This document shows positions 44,458 through 46,411 of a DNA stretch of 46,411 bases, one piece after another; the first letter of the stretch is position 1; each line of letters starts with the position of its first letter. The translations under genes and the position numbers were made by a program. The DNA is from a virus: IMG/VR virus record IMGVR_UViG_3300018424_000043, positions 1-46,411 of that record, one strand, 5' to 3'. Below the pieces are notes generated by a model. The model searched no databases and was not told the origin of the DNA. It worked only from the letters and a program-made list of their open reading frames with translations.

Positions 44458-45040
44458 GCTATCGGAGGTAGCAAAGATACAATCTCCTAAAAACTTTTGT
44501 GCAATCGATGCAAGCACACAAAGCATGGCGTTTGCCCACTTTGTTGATCACAAATTAAATAGTTGCGGGAAAATAGTATTTTCTGGAAACACTATATATG
44601 AAAAAATAGGAGATACCGCACATAAGGTAAGTTCATTTTTTAATGCATACCCAGTTGATGTTATTTTAATTGAAAAAACTATTTTTGCCAACAGCCCACA
44701 AGTAGCAGCAAATCTAGCATTGAGTCAGGGAGCACTGATAGGTGCAGCAAAGTTGGGGGGAGTCAAGAGTGTGTACGGGGTCACCCCAATAGCATGGCAG
44801 TCATTTATTGGAACTAGGCTGTTGACAACTGATGAAAAATCTCTTATTAGAAGGAAAACACCAGGAAGATCAAATTCCTGGTATAAAGCACAGGAAAGAG
44901 AAAAACGTAAGCAAAAAACTATATTCACAGTTAATAATGAATTTGATATAAATGTAGACGATAATGATATAGCAGACGCATGTGGTATAGGAATGTATGC
45001 GTTAAAAAACTGGATGAAAGTGGTTAAAGATGAGAAGTAA
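44444..45040 (+). CDS. RuvC-like Holliday junction resolvase
   Basis: This 198-residue RNase H-fold endonuclease probably resolves branched DNA before packaging. Catalytic acids visible: Asp22 in CAIDASTQS, Glu77 in VILIEKT, and the C-terminal DNDIADACGI (Asp175, Asp178). The helix SQGALIGAA matches the RuvC family. ATG 44444 is preferred over TTG 44438 because AAAAGGA lies at a better distance (10 bases). It overlaps the zinc-protein gene upstream and the HTH gene downstream. Confidence 0.8.
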   Translation: MTKTRLSEVAKIQSPKNFCAIDASTQSMAFAHFVDHKLNSCGKIVFSGNTIYEKIGDTAHKVSSFFNAYPVDVILIEKTIFANSPQVAANLALSQGALIGAAKLGGVKSVYGVTPIAWQSFIGTRLLTTDEKSLIRRKTPGRSNSWYKAQEREKRKQKTIFTVNNEFDINVDDNDIADACGIGMYALKNWMKVVKDEK

Positions 45041-45179
45041 AGGATTGCATCTTTCTAAAGCATATATGGAAAAAAGATATATCCGTGATAAAAAAACTCC
45101 AGAGGCTATTGCGGAAGAGTGTGGAGTTAGCGTACAATTAATCTACCGCCAACTTAAGAAGTTTGGTTTAAAGAAATAG
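45030..45179 (+). CDS. 49-residue helix-turn-helix protein
   Basis: A small gene starting 11 bases inside the RuvC gene. It encodes a basic protein with an HTH of the Sigma70-region-4/Hin type: YIRDKKTPEAIAEECGVSVQ then LIYRQLKKFGLKK. The whole protein is essentially one DNA-binding domain, so it may regulate transcription or act as an adaptor. Confidence 0.65.
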   Translation: MRSKGLHLSKAYMEKRYIRDKKTPEAIAEECGVSVQLIYRQLKKFGLKK

Positions 45180-45187
45180 GAGAGTAA

Positions 45188-45451
45188 ATGTCTGACATGG
45201 TAAATCATCCATCCCACTATACAAGCGATCCTAGTGGGGTTGAATGTATTGACATTGTTCGTCATAGGAACTATAATATAGGTAACGCCATTAAATATCT
45301 ATGGCGTGCAGGACTAAAGAATGAAGACAAGCATATAGAGGATCTTAAGAAGGCGATCTTTTATATTACCGACGAGATCAAAAGGTTGGAGAACCGTCAT
45401 GGGTCGCAGGAAGAAAGTAGTTCCACCGCTAGCACATCTTTACCATCGTGA
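45188..45451 (+). CDS. DUF3310 family protein
   Basis: This 87-residue protein matches the DUF3310 pattern common in phage replication modules: NHPSHYTSDPSGVECIDIV, then IGNAIKYLWRAGLK, and HIEDLKKAIFYI. Its biochemical function is unknown to me. AGGAGAG precedes ATG 45188. The C-terminal Ser/Thr tail overlaps the next gene by 53 bases. Confidence 0.8.
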   Translation: MSDMVNHPSHYTSDPSGVECIDIVRHRNYNIGNAIKYLWRAGLKNEDKHIEDLKKAIFYITDEIKRLENRHGSQEESSSTASTSLPS

Positions 45452-45692
45452 ACCTACATTCACTACCCCCGAAGGCAGAACGCTAGAGCCTGGGGAAATT
45501 ATAAAAATCAAAGGTGTCTGGGGAACTAAGTTTAAGTTTAAGGAATATGTGCGTCGCACAGACACGGGAACAGACTGGATTGACTGCTATGAACTAGAGC
45601 GTGGTCAAAACTGTGGTCACCGTTCCTTTAGGACAGATAGAATTAAGGTTCTCCCCAAAAAGCGAAGGAAGCGCAAAAAGACTCAGGTATAA
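45399..45692 (+). CDS. Small basic early protein
   Basis: This 97-residue protein has a compact beta core (GEIIKIKGVWGTKFKFKEYV, then DWIDCYELE) and Arg/Lys-rich ends (MGRRKK, KKRRKRKKTQ), suggesting nucleic-acid contact. Its stop codon TAA is inside the TATAAT of the next gene. Function unknown. Confidence 0.6.
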   Translation: MGRRKKVVPPLAHLYHREPTFTTPEGRTLEPGEIIKIKGVWGTKFKFKEYVRRTDTGTDWIDCYELERGQNCGHRSFRTDRIKVLPKKRRKRKKTQV

Positions 45693-45693
45693 T
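45688..45693 (+). promoter_or_regulatory. -10 promoter of the HNH gene, leaderless
   Basis: TATAAT at 45688-45693 overlaps the upstream stop codon (45690-45692). ATG 45700 lies six bases after it, at the predicted transcription start. There is no Shine-Dalgarno sequence. Confidence 0.6.
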
Positions 45694-45699
45694 AATGTT

Positions 45700-46035
45700 A
45701 TGCCAGGGGAAAACCTAGCAAAAAATAAATACGTTCAGCAGTCTTTGTTTTCCAAAGAAAGGCCAAAGAGAAGATCCCCCAAGCGCAAAAAAGAAATAGC
45801 GCAAATGTTGGCAAACATAAAAGAAAAAAGTGGCTGCGTGGACTGTGGTGGAAAGTTCCCATATTACCTGCTTGACTTTGATCATGTAAGAGGAATAAAA
45901 GTAAGTAGCATATCTAGAATGCTAGACAAGCATCCACTAGAAGACATATTTAAAGAAATAGATAAATGTGAGATAGTTTGTGCTAATTGTCACAGAAATC
46001 GTACATTTCACAGGAAACATAATAGACAATTTTAG
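45700..46035 (+). CDS. HNH endonuclease
   Basis: This 111-residue protein has a zinc-HNH layout: Cys46/Cys49 (CVDC), DFDH (His62 in LLDFDHVRG), and CANCHRNRTFH (Cys94, Cys97, His98). The N-terminus is very basic. HNH proteins in phages act in packaging or as free-standing homing nucleases. This one is among early genes and away from the visible structural genes, so either is possible. ATG 45700 is chosen by the leaderless promoter and by domain length. Confidence 0.75.
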   Translation: MPGENLAKNKYVQQSLFSKERPKRRSPKRKKEIAQMLANIKEKSGCVDCGGKFPYYLLDFDHVRGIKVSSISRMLDKHPLEDIFKEIDKCEIVCANCHRNRTFHRKHNRQF

Positions 46036-46045
46036 AATTTAAATA

Positions 46046-46074
46046 TTGCATAATTGAGACAACTATGTTATGCT
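46046..46074 (+). promoter_or_regulatory. Promoter of the endolysin gene
   Basis: TTGCAT (46046-46051) and TATGCT (46069-46074) are 17 bases apart. The -10 (TANNNT form) differs from the TATAAT boxes elsewhere in the window. A leader with AAGGAGGA (46093-46100) precedes ATG 46106 by five bases. Confidence 0.6.
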
Positions 46075-46105
46075 AGATATTGTTGCCGCCGCAAGGAGGA
46101 AACAG

Positions 46106-46411
46106 ATGAAAACGAAACTGCTAGGAGGTATGCTGGGGATGGTACTAACAATTACTATTGCTTCCCCCGCCATTGCCTCTGACACGGTGTATGCTAAGTC
46201 TGCACCAACTGCGACGGGAAAGGTCGTATACATCAGCCATGAGCATAAGTCTGCTCGCTCCGCTGATGCTGACGATATGAAGGGCTACGAGCCATCTTTG
46301 TATCGCGGTAAATGGTTCGATTCTAAATGGGAAAATTCTCGTAAATGTATTATGAAGCGTGAATCCCGTTTTTCTTATCGGGCTGCCAATAAGTCATCCT
46401 CGGCAAGAGGA
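46106..46411 (+). CDS. Secreted transglycosylase-type endolysin, 5' part
   Basis: Only the first 102 codons are in the window; the gene runs off the end. The N-terminus is a Sec signal peptide: basic MKTK, a hydrophobic core (LLGGMLGMVLTITIA) and a small-residue cleavage region SPAIAS. After a Ser/Ala-rich linker comes the start of a lysozyme/transglycosylase (SLT or Rpf-like) fold: WENSRKCIMKRESRFSYRA, with the predicted catalytic Glu in KRES, and NKSSSARG. Such enzymes cut peptidoglycan. The Rpf-like style suggests an actinobacterial host. Arg is mostly CGT/CGC, unlike the tail genes. Confidence 0.75.
   Translation, partial: MKTKLLGGMLGMVLTITIASPAIASDTVYAKSAPTATGKVVYISHEHKSARSADADDMKGYEPSLYRGKWFDSKWENSRKCIMKRESRFSYRAANKSSSARG

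Overview
The window is one strand-coherent, densely packed stretch of a tailed double-stranded DNA phage (Caudoviricetes, long-tailed siphovirus plan). All genes run on the + strand and many are joined by ATGA or TAATG overlaps. The DNA is AT-rich. The likely host group is Actinobacteria: the last gene looks like a secreted Rpf/SLT-type transglycosylase lysin, several genes look leaderless, and the small Cys-rich, DUF3310 and helix-turn-helix genes resemble actinophage early genes. That host call is inference. No integrase, repressor, tRNA, CRISPR array, IS element or terminase is visible; the terminase presumably lies upstream of the window.

Region 1 (1-8 kb): a collagen-like tail fibre, a monomeric adenosylcobalamin-dependent (class II) ribonucleotide reductase, a strong terminator, and a 1501-residue LamG/CBM-like structural protein. 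Region 2 (8-15.7 kb): the head module, with a small gene, portal, prohead protease whose 3' part appears to encode a separate scaffold from an internal start, major capsid protein, terminator, and head-tail connector, stopper, neck and tail-terminator genes. Region 3 (15.7-33.3 kb): the tail module, with tail tube, tail-assembly chaperone with a -1 frameshift site, a 2450-residue tape measure, distal tail and hub proteins, and receptor-binding or baseplate proteins.

Region 4 (33.3-46 kb): early and replication genes. These are small DNA-binding or zinc proteins, a probable helicase-loader position gene, DnaB-type helicase, DnaG-type primase, gp32-like single-strand-binding protein, DnaE-type polymerase, MazG, RecA, a possible resolvase, a Cas4-like Fe-S nuclease, RuvC, an HTH protein, DUF3310, HNH, and the 5' part of the endolysin. 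Together they form an almost self-contained fork: helicase, primase, SSB, polymerase, nucleotide supply (RNR, MazG) and recombination or resolution (RecA, nuclease, RuvC).

Regulation visible in the sequence: about a dozen TATAAT boxes, often with an upstream TG (TGRTATAATT), stand immediately before genes. In several cases the predicted transcription start coincides with the start codon. Three strong hairpins act as likely terminators. The most unusual element is a nested, possibly pseudoknotted RNA structure of about 100 nt between the SSB and polymerase genes. Its outer helix shares bases with a hairpin that would cover the polymerase ribosome-binding site, which is the layout of a translational switch.
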